Assembly: GCA_013397075.1 (NCBI GenBank)
Contig: VWZS01003516.1
Location: forward strand, 1,364,001-1,428,000
Length of the DNA stretch: 64,000 nucleotides
From: Rhabdornis inornatus
Lineage: Eukaryota > Chordata > Aves > Passeriformes > Rhabdornithidae
Direction: 5' to 3'
The translations under genes and the position numbers were made by a program. Below, one piece after another: positions 39,098 to 51,949 of this stretch (its first letter is position 1; every line of letters begins with the position of its first letter). The notes beneath the pieces were generated by a model. That model was not told the origin of the DNA and did no database searches. It saw only the letters and a program-made list of their open reading frames with translations.

Positions 39098-41357
39098 GTA
39101 AGAAAATAATCTAATCTGCTGAACTTCTGTTTTAATCCTGTTCTGCTTTTATAAATTTCCATCACATTGAAGGTTTTACAGTGCAATAATTATATAAAAA
39201 TGTATTTTTTGGAATGTCCTACAATACAGAAACAGATGACTTACATTTCTTCAGCATAGAAATTGATAAAATAGCTGAAAGTGGCTGTCACACTAAACTT
39301 ATATTTGTCTTTTATAAACTCAGTCCACGGTTGAAACTTAACAGGTGTTTAATGTCATTTTTTAGTGCAGAAACTGATGACTTCTCTATAGTGTAGACTA
39401 AATTTTCCTCTACAGAGTAGAAATAATGTTGCAGAATGAGAAAGTGAAGGTTAAAGTTCACTCCCCATCAGCTGCTCAAAGCATGTGTATTTCAGAGTGC
39501 CACTCTACATGCTAGAGTTTCATTTGCCAGAGTTTCTAAAACCAGGTAACAAAGTTGTCATCTTTGAAAAACAAACTTATTTGTTAAACAGGATTAAAAT
39601 TCCCCAAACTGAAACACAAGTGAATGCAATGTAAAAATGAGAAAACAAGAACACTACAAAGTAATCACAATGCAAGACTGCTAATGAGGGTGGCTAAAGA
39701 TGTTTTTGAGAAAAAAAGCTAACAGACAGAAAAGGGTAAGCCTGGTAGGGAGTAGAAAAGATGGTAGATGAGCACAGTGTGAAAGGAGCACGGGAAAATA
39801 AGGCAGCTCAGAAAAAATAAATTACATTTTTGCATCAGTAGTTAGGAGGCTTCCCAGTCTAAAACCACTCTGTCAAGGATGATGTGGTGGAGTGATAGTT
39901 CAGCTGACACAAAATGTCGTACAACAAAGTCGTGCAACAAATAGTGAGCAAGCAGACAGGGCTATTCTGCAGTCACATCTGAATCCCCTGCAGAGTTTGA
40001 GGGAATGGAGTTCACCGTGTGGTCCCTGCAGTATACATCAACCACAGGGCCTGAGGTTGGGGGGAGTAAGTGGCAAATAGAGCAGAAAGTTTTTGTTGCT
40101 TCTGAGATGAACAAGTCTGATGTTTATATCAGTCAATTTTACTAGAGCTTTTATCAAGCTTTCAATTAGTGGAAGCAAATAGAAATGATTCATTGAAGCT
40201 GGAGCAATACAAACTCTGCTGATGGAAGTCCCACCTCCTGGCTCATGTGGAAGAGCTGATAAGCATGAAAATGAAGGTGGGCCACTGTATAGTGCTTGGA
40301 TTGCACAAATTTTTCCTTAACAATCAAAGGTGACAAAAGTAGCAGAGAATTCCATGCTACTGAGTGATCAGTCAACAGTTAACTGAAATTTAATGCTGAA
40401 GTAAAAAATAATTGACTAACCTTTTCACGAAGAAAACCTCTTTAAAAACAATAGTAAAACTGAAAATCAGTTAGGAAGCCACAGGGGTTATCTCTTCCTC
40501 TCCTTTAATATTTGGAAGCAGCTCTCATTCTTCCAGCATTGTTAATTCTGGAGCTGGAGTGGAAAGTTGAAGCTGCTCTAGTGCCTGGCTGCAGAGGTCC
40601 TTGACTGCTGCACCAGCTGCTGCTGCTGCCAGTGTTGGGTGTGTTGGCACCCAGGCTCTCAGAGCCACTGTTGAGCTGTTTCAGCAAACTTAAGTTGGCA
40701 GAACTTATTTAGCTGGGCTGGATTTGTGCTGACTGTAGGTTGGAATGCCCTGGCCCTGGACAGGGACCAATGTTGCCAGCAGAAAAAAATCATAGAAGAA
40801 CCACAGAATAGTTTTGGGTTGGAAGAGACCTTTAAAGATCATCTAGTCCTAGCCCCCTGCAACAAGCAGAGACATCTTCAACCAGAACAGGTCGCTTAGA
40901 GTCTCATCTGACCTGACCTTGAATGTTTCTAGAGACAGGGCATCCACCACCTCACTGGACACCCTGTACCAGTGCCTCATCACACTCATTGGAAAAAAAT
41001 GTCTTCCTTATCTCCAGTCTGAATCTCCCCTTTTTTAGTTTAAAACAATCACCTCTTGCCCTGTCAAAACAGGCCTTACTAAAAAGTCCAGACCTGCAAC
41101 TTTGATGAAGGATCCTTTGATCATAACTTCATTCATGATCTGGTCAGGATGCAGGTGATTTGTTAATAGGTGATCAAATGTAAATCCTTCCCTTATGCTT
41201 AACATAAGAAAGATTTAAGCCTGTAAAAGGGTAAAGATGGGAATCCACAAGTTGCTTTTGACACTACAGCACCTAGGCTTGTATTCTTGCTAATGTAACT
41301 TGAGGGTTTTTTTTTTAAATAGTTATCACATTGAAACGATATCTTTCTCTTCAACAG
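39098..41357 (+). other. SGPP1: SGPP1 intron 2
   Basis: This 2.26-kb phase-0 intron runs from GTAAGA to CAACAG. It contains an antisense CR1 copy (about 40788-41098) ending about 260 bp before exon 3. Nothing else in it is recognisable. Confidence 0.9.
40788..41098 (-). mobile_element. CR1 LINE 3' region in SGPP1 intron 2, antisense
   Basis: Starts CATAGAAGAACCACAGAATAG, then GGTTGGAAGAGACC, TCTAGTCCTAGCCCCCTGC, a CCACCTCACTGGACACCCTG stretch, and CTCCCCTTTTTTAGTTTAAA with CCCTGTCAAAACAGGCC. This is the standard order of an antisense CR1. It ends about 260 bp before exon 3. Confidence 0.9.
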
Positions 41358-41909
41358 GATGTTATTGCTGGATTTCTGTATGCTATTCTTATCCTGGTTG
41401 TCTTCCATCCAGTTGTGGACCTGATTGACAACTTCAACTTAACTTACAAATATGCACCTTTAATTATCATCAGTCTCCATTTGGCCCTGGGCATCTTCTC
41501 TTTCACCCTGGACACATGGAGCACATCGAGAGGAGACACAGCTCAGATCCTGGGCTGTGGTGCCGGCGTGGCCTGTGGCTCTCACGTCAACTACATCCTG
41601 GGTCTGCAGCTGGATCCTCCTCCCCACAGCTTGCCCTTGTCTCTGTCGTCCCTCACCGTGACTGTGTTTGGAAAAGCCATACTGCGCTTGTTGATTGGAG
41701 TCATCGTTCTGCTGTTAACAAAAGTGGCCATGAAGAAAGCCACGATTCCTCTGGCGTGTCAAATATTCCGCATCCCGCACGACGACGTGCGGAGAGCCCG
41801 GCAGCGCATGGAGGTCGAGCTGCCCTATCGCTACATTACCTATGGCATGGTTGGGTTCTCCCTCATGTCTGTTGTTCCTTGCCTCTTCCATTTCATTGGT
41901 CTTTCCTGA
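41358..41909 (+). CDS. SGPP1: SGPP1 coding exon 3 (terminal coding exon)
   Basis: This exon encodes residues 229-411 and the TGA stop. It begins after the acceptor TTCAACAG with DVIAG; D229 completes motif 3 (SR-X5-H-X3-D). Hydrophobic segments follow at about 230-250, 260-279, 291-310, 326-351 and 388-410, in keeping with the polytopic C-terminal half of SGPP1. The family-typical stretches LDTWSTSRGDTA, GKAILR, MEVELPYRYITYGMVGF and a C-terminal FHFIGLS are present. The reading frame is intact with no internal stop or frameshift. An overlapping + frame (41516-41932) is a shadow. Confidence 0.96.
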   Translation, partial: DVIAGFLYAILILVVFHPVVDLIDNFNLTYKYAPLIIISLHLALGIFSFTLDTWSTSRGDTAQILGCGAGVACGSHVNYILGLQLDPPPHSLPLSLSSLTVTVFGKAILRLLIGVIVLLLTKVAMKKATIPLACQIFRIPHDDVRRARQRMEVELPYRYITYGMVGFSLMSVVPCLFHFIGLS

Positions 41910-42925
41910 TGCAGTTGGATCACTTGGAGTAGGGAGAACTGAGCTAGTTGCTTTTTGAAGAGGTGCACTAGTTTGCTAAGGGAAGGCTGGCCAGCTTGGC
42001 TTTAGCAGGGTCTTCCTATTAACAGCAATACAAAGCAGGCAAAGCATTTAAAGGGCTTTGCACATCTCTGAGGATGGTTTAGGGCCAGCAGTCAAGCATC
42101 AGTCCAGGAGAAGTGCTGACCTCTGTAAATGCTGTTTTTGGACTTATTGCTGTAACCAAGTCTGTTTGTGTGATGCAGTGACTGTATCTGGGATGGCTGC
42201 CAGGCTGTACCTGTGTACACTGACCCTTTAGCAGGTATGTCTGACAGCTAATCAGAAGGCTCCATTCATGATCTGTTTGCCATTTCACAGTAATAATTCA
42301 AGTTGTTGGACCATAGACTGTTAAATTTGCTTTCTTCTATTCTTTCCTGAAGTCTTGCTTCAAAATATTTCAGCTAATAGGTATTTCTAATGGACCAAAC
42401 TTGTAACGAGGTTGAATTTTTCTAAATAAACAAGCAGAAGTCTTTTTCTTTAGCCCCATTTGCAGAGAAAAATGTCTGGATTAGCATTGGTAGATATCAC
42501 TAGAGTATATATAATTCAGGTACTGTATTTTATGGTTTAATATCTGTGCCTTTCTGTTGCTAAATTAAGAAATGCCATATATACTGTGATGCAAAAATGC
42601 CTAATTTTATTGAAAATCCCATGTAATTGGGCAGATATTTAAAAATGTTAGATTTTTAAATCCATGTTGCTGACATGGTCCAAGTCAACCAGAATGTTCA
42701 GTTTTTCTTGATCAAAATTGCATAAATGAAATGACCCAGGAATTGTGTCCTTGAGCTCAAGATGTTGTAAATGAACAGTAGACCCTTTTTGTAAGTATTT
42801 TTAATGTGTATTGTAAGTTACTGCAAGAGGATATATTTTTCTGGAGATTGTTTATACAGTGGATGGATATTAAAAATTAATTATTTAAACATATAAACAA
42901 TAAAACCACCCCATTCTGCAAAGAA
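41910..42925 (+). other. SGPP1: SGPP1 3' UTR (proximal, probable)
   Basis: This is the AT-rich sequence after the SGPP1 stop. An AAATAAA occurs at 42424-42430 and a canonical AATAAA at 42899-42904, after which the sequence turns T/G-rich (42970-42990). I place the proximal end about 20 bases after the second signal. Human SGPP1 has a longer 3'UTR, so later signals at 45730, 47513 or 48211 could also be used. The exact end is inferred. Confidence 0.55.
42899..42904 (+). terminator. Candidate SGPP1 polyadenylation signal
   Basis: AATAAA lies 990 bases after the SGPP1 stop codon, at the end of an A/T-rich stretch and followed within 100 bases by a T/G-rich tract. It is the best proximal candidate; use is not proven. 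Confidence 0.5.
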
Positions 42926-43500
42926 ATGGGCTTCACTTATTATTCCAAATTAATCTAGAAGGACTGCTGCTTTTTGGTATTTGGTTAGAAAATATAATAC
43001 TTATTCTAGAAAAATCTGTATTTTTAAGCATTAACATAAGATATTTAAAGGTGATAATAACTTTTACCCGATTTAGATAGTTATAAGACAGTGTAACAAT
43101 TAAAGTAACCTTGTAATGATTCTGATTGACAGATTATGAGCAGTCAGGACAGTAAGGTCAATGCATGAACAGTTTGTGATATCTTTGGCAGGATTTTATT
43201 ATGTGCTTTTTAGGCTTTTCATTATCCTTTTCCCTGCAAGTGTAATTTCATGTGCCTTTTTTTTCTCTTTCATTTTGTTTTGTTCATGTGTTGCCTGATC
43301 TGTTCTGTCTGTGTCAGGAATGGTTACTGCAGGAAGCGCTGTCTTAGTGTCTGACCAGACACAAATTACTTCATTTTGTATTGTACATGTTTTTCAGGAA
43401 AAGCATCATTTGGCTGGGAAATATGGTGATTAGATAGAATACAAAGCCTACAAATTTTTTTTTGTAAACAATACTTGGTTTTAGAAGGGCTTTTTTTTGT

Positions 43501-43521
43501 GTTGGAGATGATATCTCCAAC
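43501..43521. repeat. Short palindrome
   Basis: GTTGGAGAT and ATCTCCAAC form perfect 9-bp arms with a 3-base loop, about 600 bp after the proximal SGPP1 poly(A) signal. Confidence 0.7.
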
Positions 43522-46500
43522 CTGTTAGTATGTAGATTGACACAATTAACTTCACTTTCTTTGAAGCAAATGAGGTTTATGGTACGCTGGCACTGGATGA
43601 TGTGAAAAACTTAACTTTTCTGGTGCATTTCTCCAGTGCATCCTGAATGCACTGCTATGAATGTATTCAAACTGAGGTACTCAGAACTGAGAGTGTGTTT
43701 AACAACTTCCAGAGCTGAAAAGACCTTACCAAGTAGGAAATGGTAAGCTTGTTTCAGTGTGTATTTCTGGATTTGATTTTTGTGTTTGTTCCTCTTTTGC
43801 AGTTCAATGCTGAATGTGCAGTAAAAGGTAAATCGGTTTCTGGGCTTTTGGGAGTGGGATTTCCACTGATTTGGCTTTGCACAGCAAGATAGCTATTAAA
43901 TAAATAGCTGGGGGAATGTACACAAAATGCCTTATGCTTAAAGCCCTAGGCAAGTGGTGTAGTTTCAATTATATTCAATTAGTCTGAGGACTAATAATAA
44001 TTAAAATAGTTTAAAATAATAGGATAACTTTCTCTGAAATTTAGGGCATAATCTCCTTAAATATCCTAACTTTACAGTTTATAGCAAAAATGTTTAAATT
44101 CTAGCACAGAAGAGGTGAGTGAGCAAAACTAATTTTTAAGGTGCATATTGGACTTCTAGAGACTTCAAGTTTACATCATAAAGAGTATAATTAAAGCTGC
44201 ATTTTCTATCTGTGCTTGCTCTCTTGTAGTATTAATGGAACAGGAGATGTACTGTGGAGGATCTGGAAGGGGTGAAAAAGATCACACAGAGCTTTCAACA
44301 GGCTAAGGAAAATTGCACTGTAGCTTATTCTACTGTCATAAATGTATTTTTTATATTTTTATACATTACACTGAGTAAGTTCAAAATGCCATATTCCATG
44401 TACCACTACCCAGGAAATGTCCATCAGAATGTTTATACAGCACCTTCAGCAGCTACTTCACTGAAGTTTACATGAGAAAAAGTTCTACTGTTCTATTTTC
44501 ATGTTTTGTAAGGGGTTAGGCTCGAGGGGGCAGTTAGCACAAAATGTCATGCAATATGAATACCTTTAGAGAATAGAGAATCACAGACGTACAAATGCTT
44601 AAAAATCCAAGTAAAGTATTTGTATTGTAGTGTAATTTTGTTTACTAATAAGCTAAGATTTCTTGGAATTGTGCATAACAAAGCAGCAGGTAAAACTGGA
44701 GCAGTTTCTTTGCCCTAATCTATTCTTAGAGTTGAACATGAAAAATGTTTCTAGTGTGAGCACCAGCTGGTACCAAATTCTTAATAAATAAAGTGAACAT
44801 AGCTTTAAGAGGTAGCCAAATGTCTTTCCAGAAGGACACTATGCTTGAAACCTTTTATGATGTGCTAGTGAACTCCCTCAGTCCCAGAGAGAAAAACTAC
44901 TTTATAGAACCAGGTATCAATGCACATTTATTACAAACAGCTGCAGGCTAAATTTGCCTTTTTAAATTATTATATGAAATAAACCTTAAAACCAACAGGC
45001 AGGTAGAGAGCAGTTTGACACAAAATTCTGTTTTCCAAGAGTTTGAAGAGACGTGAATTAGTCTAAAACTGCCTTAAACATAGGAGCAGGATTTTTTCTG
45101 ACCTGGCCCTCAGTCAGAACAGACATGTGCATTGCATCTTGGGTGAGTTTAGAATCTATTATTTTGGAAAAAAGTTTCATGTTTATAAAAAAGTATTGCT
45201 TTTGCTTTCTCCTGTGTGATCACCTGTGAAGCTATTAGGTCTCTGATAAGGAGGTGGAGGAGTGACTTGAAGCTAAATTGTCAAACCAAAGGGAGTTGGG
45301 GTTTTTTTATTTATTTGGATTTTTTTTAAGGTTACGTACAGCATTTCTCCTGGAAAGAAAAACCAAACAGAAAGATGCATTTCTTTTAAAATGGCATCTC
45401 CAAATGTGATGTGGCTTTTGTGTTGTTTATTTTTTTTCTTACCAGAACAGTGTTAAATTGTCTGGATATTAGAAGCTAATATGCTTTCCTTTGTTTTTTA
45501 AAGTTTTTTATTTTATTACTGCTCTCAGTACTTTTAACTCCATTTTTTGCTTATTTCTGAGAGTGTCCAGAACTTCTGTAAGCAATTGCGACTTATGTGA
45601 AGATTGTAATTTTGAACTTGTAAATAATTAAGGGTTGTTAGCTGCAAAAATATATGAAAACAGATCCTTGCATGCTGTAAATACATCTGTTGTGCTAAAA
45701 GTTGTTTCTGTTTCAGTATTTGCTTTCTCAATAAAAAATTCCAGTTTTCACACACAACACAGAAGATGTTTAATAATTCAATGGTATGAAGGGGCATTGC
45801 TGTCAAACTCCTGCTAACTTTACTGAGAGTTTTGCACTTGGTTCCTTCCACATGACACTGAAAATGAAGTCTGAAGGGCAAGTCTGTGCTGACCTGTGAG
45901 CAGGCTCAGTGTGCGTGAAGTGACTTAGCTTCTAGATGTGATAGCCTTGCTTTTGGGTGATTCTCCTTGTTAAAATCACACTTAGCCCTGTTTTACAAGA
46001 TTGCTAAAGGGCTCAGCTTGGAAACTCGTTCTCTGTAGGTGGAACAGGCTGCACATTTCTAACACTCCCCCTGTACCATAATTCTGTGAATGAAGAGACC
46101 CCAGAATAAAGTCAGTAGGCAAAATGAGAGAATTGATTTCTTGGGGTATTGTGACACAACTTACTGTAAGTGATTCTTGAGTGGTTCTTTGGTCTAATGT
46201 AGAATGTTTGTTGGTTATATAATTTATTTCTATATTTTACAAACAACTTTGAGGAAACGTAACTTTTTTGTCGGAGGAAGTTGAATGACTTCTTGCCAGA
46301 CTTTATTCTACAGTAAAGCTTAAGCGGCCTTTTTGTTTCAGAAAAAAATGTAAGCCTGTTTTAAAATTTACTGCAAATGATATATGTCTCAAATTGGTAG
46401 ATTAATTGGGTCACTAACATTGTCGTTCTTCTTGCAATACAGAAAAAAGGCAATGAAAGCGAAATTTGGAAACAAAATGTGCTATTGTGTGGCAGAGAGG

Positions 46501-47512
46501 ATATTATAGCACTTTAGGTATTCTCTAAAAAGCAAGTATCTTCACATGCTGGTTTTAAAGCAAATTTAGCCATGCATTAGAAAAATTTCTTTGCACTCCA
46601 TTCTGCACCAGAAATTACTTGCATGTTGGTAAGAGGCCTTGTAAGAACAGGAAGGAAAGCAGGGTGTGCTTGCAGTGTGTGATCAGTAACTGTTCCTGTA
46701 GGATCAAAGGAGAAGAGAGGGTATGTGGGATAATAGTACCTTAAAGATACTGACTAGTAAATGTAAATGATTCCCATCAAGTTGGAGAATTTTATTAGTC
46801 ACTGAACTTTGACTAAATTAGTCACTAAGTTTTCCCACAAGTTTATTTTTGTTACAAAGTGTAATGAAAGATAAGAGTGATATTACTGAAATGGAAATTA
46901 GCTCTTAAGACAATTCTAGATGTCTGAAGTATCAGAACTGAAAAAGATCAGTTCAGGAGCAAGTAATGGGAACAGTAAGAATAGAGTCTGAGGGGGATTT
47001 TGTATTAAACTTAATGCACTTAAAAATTATGCCAAAAGTTGGCCTACACTTGATTTATATGAAATCTGTAGTACAATATAGATACATATACACATATAAT
47101 ATTGTGTATTGAAGTTTAATTTTTTTTATAGATTTTTTTTCTGGTTACTGAATTCCCTGATAAAAGGAAGTGTTGATAAAATCCAAACCAGCTTTGTCTG
47201 TATAAGGTAAGGTTGTATGTTAGAAGCCTTTTGGGAAATAATGCAGTTGCAACCCATTCTCTCAACCTCTTGGAGAACTTGATTTAAAAAAAACCAAAAC
47301 AATTGAGATGCAAGCCCCGAGTTAGTTGAGGATCACATAATGGTTGCTGTATAATAGTGTACAACTGATGTTCTAAAAATTAGTACATCAGAACTTTGTA
47401 TACTCTTGTTAATGATTTTGTACTCATTGTACACTTCCTGAGTTGTCAATTAATAATTAAGCTTATATTGACTGGTAACTGAAGTGTCTAACTTCATCTG
47501 CAATGCGTGGGT

Positions 47513-47518
47513 AATAAA
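47513..47518 (+). terminator. Candidate distal polyadenylation signal
   Basis: AATAAA is followed about 15-30 bases later by GTTGGATTCAGTTGTGTTATTG, a GU-rich downstream element of the classic type. It would give an SGPP1 3'UTR of about 5.6 kb if the transcript reads this far. Another AATAAA lies at 48211-48216. Confidence 0.25.
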
Positions 47519-48156
47519 CTCCTGTTGGATTCAGTTGTGTTATTGTCTTTATTCCTTCCAGTGCTCAGGAACAAGATTTGAGTTTATGGATGCATTCAAA
47601 CTCCACAACAAATCTCCAAGTTTGTTTCCTGAAAATTCTTTTCCCCTTAAATGTGTAAAGCTGATTTGATGCACTAGCTTAGCAAGCATAAGCAGAAGGT
47701 ACATTCTGCTTCCATATCAGTTGAAAAACTACCTTGAATTATTTAACCCAGCATGTTTTTTCATCTCTCCTGGTATGCCAGTAGCCGTACGTGGGTGGGA
47801 ATTCCTGCTGTAGAGAGTTCAGTCCTGGTGGCTAATCAAATCCACTACTGCCTTGGGAAGATTGCCAAAATAATGCCTGTAATGAAGAATTCCTTTGCAA
47901 TTGCTTATCTCATGCTGTTAGGCAAAGGGATGTAATCGTGTTTGTCTCCTATAGAATAACTACATTTCAGAACATGATGACCCAGATTTCTACTAACTTG
48001 CAAAGATTTTTGAACTGGAAATTTAGGGATGCTGTTTCTCATGCTTCACTGTATGCAGCAGTTACTTTAATAATTTGGTTTTGGTGATTTCCTGTTTGCA
48101 GCATTATTCACGCTGTAATGACTCCTGATTGCTAAGTGGTCATTGCTGTGGACTGC

Positions 48157-48182
48157 AGTACATCAGCTGCAGATGATGTACT
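48157..48182. repeat. Short inverted repeat
   Basis: AGTACATCA (48157-48165) and TGATGTACT (48174-48182) are perfect 9-bp arms around an 8-base spacer. Minor feature. Confidence 0.7.
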
Positions 48183-51100
48183 CTGAACATCATGCTGAAA
48201 CTCTAAATTAAATAAAGCTTTTAGTCAAATTGATGCTTTCAGCTTTAAGAGTGAGAATATTTTCTCTGAGGTGATGTTTTTGGGACTTAATGCTTTCTCT
48301 GATCATTTTTAATAAGGTTTGAAGGTGTAAAAGTTGCTGGTCTCTTTAAGACAGTGGTAAAGGCACAGAGTCAACAGGTCTGGGATCCAGAGTGATTTCA
48401 TAGCGATGGTAATTAGCACTGCACTGTGCTTGCCTTGCAGCAGCAGTTCAGTTTTTTCCTGATGCACTGGCCGTGTGTCAGTGTTGGTATTGTGTCTAGA
48501 CTTCAGGCTGACTAACCTCACTAATGTATAGTTGAGAGAAAAACAACAAATGCTTTGGGTCAGGTTGGCTCTTTACACTTCATGGCCTGTTTGGGCACCT
48601 CTTTTAAACCTCTGACTGCCGAGTTTTCTTTCTTGTCAATGCAAATAAATTACTACTTTAGAGTTTATATACAAGACACTTCAGTAGTTACACAAGTACT
48701 GTGTTCTAGGATCAAGAATTCTGAACTACATATCTGATACAGTGGCCTAGTGCTGAATTTGGGCTTTTGGGGACCAGTCTTCTGTAAGTGATCTCGGTGT
48801 CAGCCTGTCTTTTAAGGTAAAGAGTTCAGATGCTGAAGCAAAAATAAAGATGGTACCCTCCCAACACAAACCTGTACAGCCTGTGGACTATGACAATCTT
48901 CCTTCTCAAGAAATTGCCCCTCCCAAAGGCAGTAAGCAGCAGATCTGAGCTGCTTTATAATGCATGCCTTTTGCATTCAGGAATCTCACACGTGGGTGGC
49001 TTGACTGAGGTTCTTGGGAAAAGCCAGCAACAAGGGTAATGGCTCAAGCTTGGCTCCATTCTTTTGCCTGTGTACAAGCAGAGAAAAACCTGAGAATGCA
49101 TTAGGTGAACTGTGCACTTCAGGTACCCTCTGCTACCCCTCAGATGGAAGGAAGGCTCTTGCTTTAGTGCCCAGCTGGGTCTTTCTGCTTCAGGAAGGAA
49201 TCTGGAATTCTTGCCACTAACAAAACTGCCAATCAAAAAATCAAATTTCAATATGTACAGCCCTAGCAGGGCTATTCAGGTAGTAAGGATGACCAGGAGA
49301 ACAGAAATACATGTCTGCAGTCTGTTTTCCTACCTGAATGTGCCTGGAACATCCACTCAGCCTCTGAAGGACAGTGACAGGAAACAGCTGGGGAGGCTGA
49401 GGATGAGCCCACAGTGCACAGCCCAGGTTTTTGCTTTCAACACCATGCAATATAAAATCGTAACCTGGCACCCTGTGCAGGTATAAGAAATTGTGAGCAC
49501 TATTACCAACAGCAGCATTATTAAAATTAAAAATTGCTGTAGTAAAGAAAGACACAGCTCTGTTACTGCAGGATGAAGGAAGTTAGTTTAGGTTATGTGA
49601 AGTCAGGCACTGCTAGCTCTGAGCTGACCTCTAAAAACGGTCCTTACCCAAAAACTTGACTTTGCAATCAAAACTTCTTTTTATTGTACTTGTAATTAGA
49701 GCATATAATTTAATCAGCCTTTGATTTTGATTTATTAAATGCTTATTCAGCACTAAGTGGCAATTAAGCATTGAAGTGCCTTCAGTAAATTCCAAAACTT
49801 GATTATCATCACTCATAATAAATTAGCTTCACTTGTACATTTTGTCAAGTTCTGCAGATAGAACTGCCAAAAAATGCTGGAGAGAGGTTTGCGAGCTCCC
49901 TGCTCAGCTTATCCTTTACAAACAGAGGAAAACTGAAAAGTGAAACCAATGAGCTGTACCTTTTAAAGATGTTAAAAATAAACCCCTTTCTCCAGCAAAC
50001 CACATTAACTTCTATTACTTCAGCTGCAGGAATCTGCTGATGGAGTTATGTTCATTGATCCCTGGTATGTAACACTTTGTCTCTATGCACATATTACAAA
50101 TTACAAATCTTTATACTGAAAAAGTTGGTAAAGGTAACCAAACTACACTGCCATAAAAAATAACCTTGGCATATTTGGTAGATGCAAACACACAGCAAGA
50201 AAAAAAAAATCTCATTCTAGACAATTTGCTGTTTGAGATCTTGACCTCTGGCCTAGAGCACATGACACTGAAACTCAGATTTGTTTAGGCTTTGGTTTCT
50301 TTTAAGGTGGGGATCTTAAAGATTCCTTTCTCAAAGTATCTTTTATGTCTGTAAAAGTAACTGTCAAGAGTTACAAGTGATCTCTGGAGCATCTGCCCTG
50401 CAATTCCCGAGGTAAACTTCACAGCTGCATCTCTACTCGTGGTACACTGTGACTCAGCAGCATTGTTGTGCTATCCAAAAAATGGTATTTTCTGTTAATA
50501 CAGCTGCACTTGTCTGAGAGTATTGGTCACCAAATCCGTGGCTGTAAACCATGGCGTTCCAGTTGATCTTGCAGCTGTTTTTACCACATGAACAATGAAC
50601 AGAAGGCATTTGATGAATTTGTGGCAACTGCCCTGGGAAACTCAGATGAAAAGCTACCAACCGAAAATATTATTGTAATACTGACATTTGCAATACAGTC
50701 TTAAAATGCTTATTGTGTCTTCAGTGAAATCGTTTGCCTCCTGTTTGGAAATCTTCAGAACTGATCTCACCAGTGTGAGTAGACTTTAGTTCTGGGTGAC
50801 AGCTCTGGCAGGACGAGGCTTCACAATGAGGGAAAGGTATTTACTGTGAAAACATGAGTGTGTAATTTTGGTCTTTGTGCTTTGATGTATTTAGATATTT
50901 TTCTATGTTCAGTGCACTGTAAAAATGTCAACCAAATAACTGTTAAGGAGCAAAGATAAAAAAGGGGCACTTTTTCATGGCAGTTGGGAGTTTGGTGAGC
51001 TGTGCATCTGTGACTCCTCAGGAGTGCAAGTACCTGGTTCTAATAAACTACTCAAAATGTGGCAGTGATCAACAGAAAAGGGTAATATCTACTCACAGAA

Positions 51101-51949
51101 AGACAATTGCACTGGTAGAATATAAATACATGCATTATTTATGTACCTACCTAAGCAGAAATAGTAAAAATAAGTTATACTGGAGCATGTAGAATTAAAA
51201 TTTTGCACATGGCTAGTGATGAACAAATGAAATTGTCAGCATTTTGAAGTCTTTTGATTGACTTTCTGCTTTAAGGTGACATAAAACTGAACTACAAGGT
51301 GTGTTTTTTATACTGCTCTCTGGTCATTGTCCATGTAACTTGACCATGTCATTGGGTTTAGCTAAAGCTTTTTTTATCTTGCTAGAACAATACATAGTCA
51401 GCTCAAATGCTTAGATTTTAATTTTAAAAATGGAAGTGCAAACTAAGCTAATGAAAATATTTCTGTGTTTTAAAAAAGTCTTGAAATTATTTATTTGTCC
51501 ATTATATTGGTAATATTATTCACATAATTTATCAGAAAAGACCATATATGTGATTTTAATTGCTATGAAAATAAAGGTACAAATTATTTTCCTTATTGAA
51601 TAACATCCATCCAGGGTTACGGATTAATGCTACTCATCAGTGCTGGACACTAAATTCAGAGTAGAACAAGGAATTTTGAATTTAAAAACTTCGGGCAGTA
51701 TTAAATAAAACATTAAAAGAAGGAAATGTTAGTTATGCCATCTTCTTTTTCATATGGATGTGTCAGCCTAGTAATTGGTAAGTAAAAAAGGGAGAAAAAT
51801 ACTATTCGGAAGTTAAACTGGAGAAAAAAAAAAAAGAATCTGGGAAAATCTGACAACAAGATTATTTCCTAGGAAATAATCCTCTCTGTTCCTGGGCTCT
51901 CCTGGAGGATGTAGCTCCGTGTGCCAGCCCTGCCCAGTGCACTGTGTGC

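Larger units (their letters stand above)
42926..51949. other. SGPP1 downstream region, possible extended 3'UTR, then intergenic
   Basis: About 9 kb of AT-rich sequence without a recognisable gene or CR1 copy. Several AATAAA signals (45730, 47513, 48211) could serve alternative SGPP1 3' ends. Two short hairpins lie at 43501 and 48157. Confidence 0.55.
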
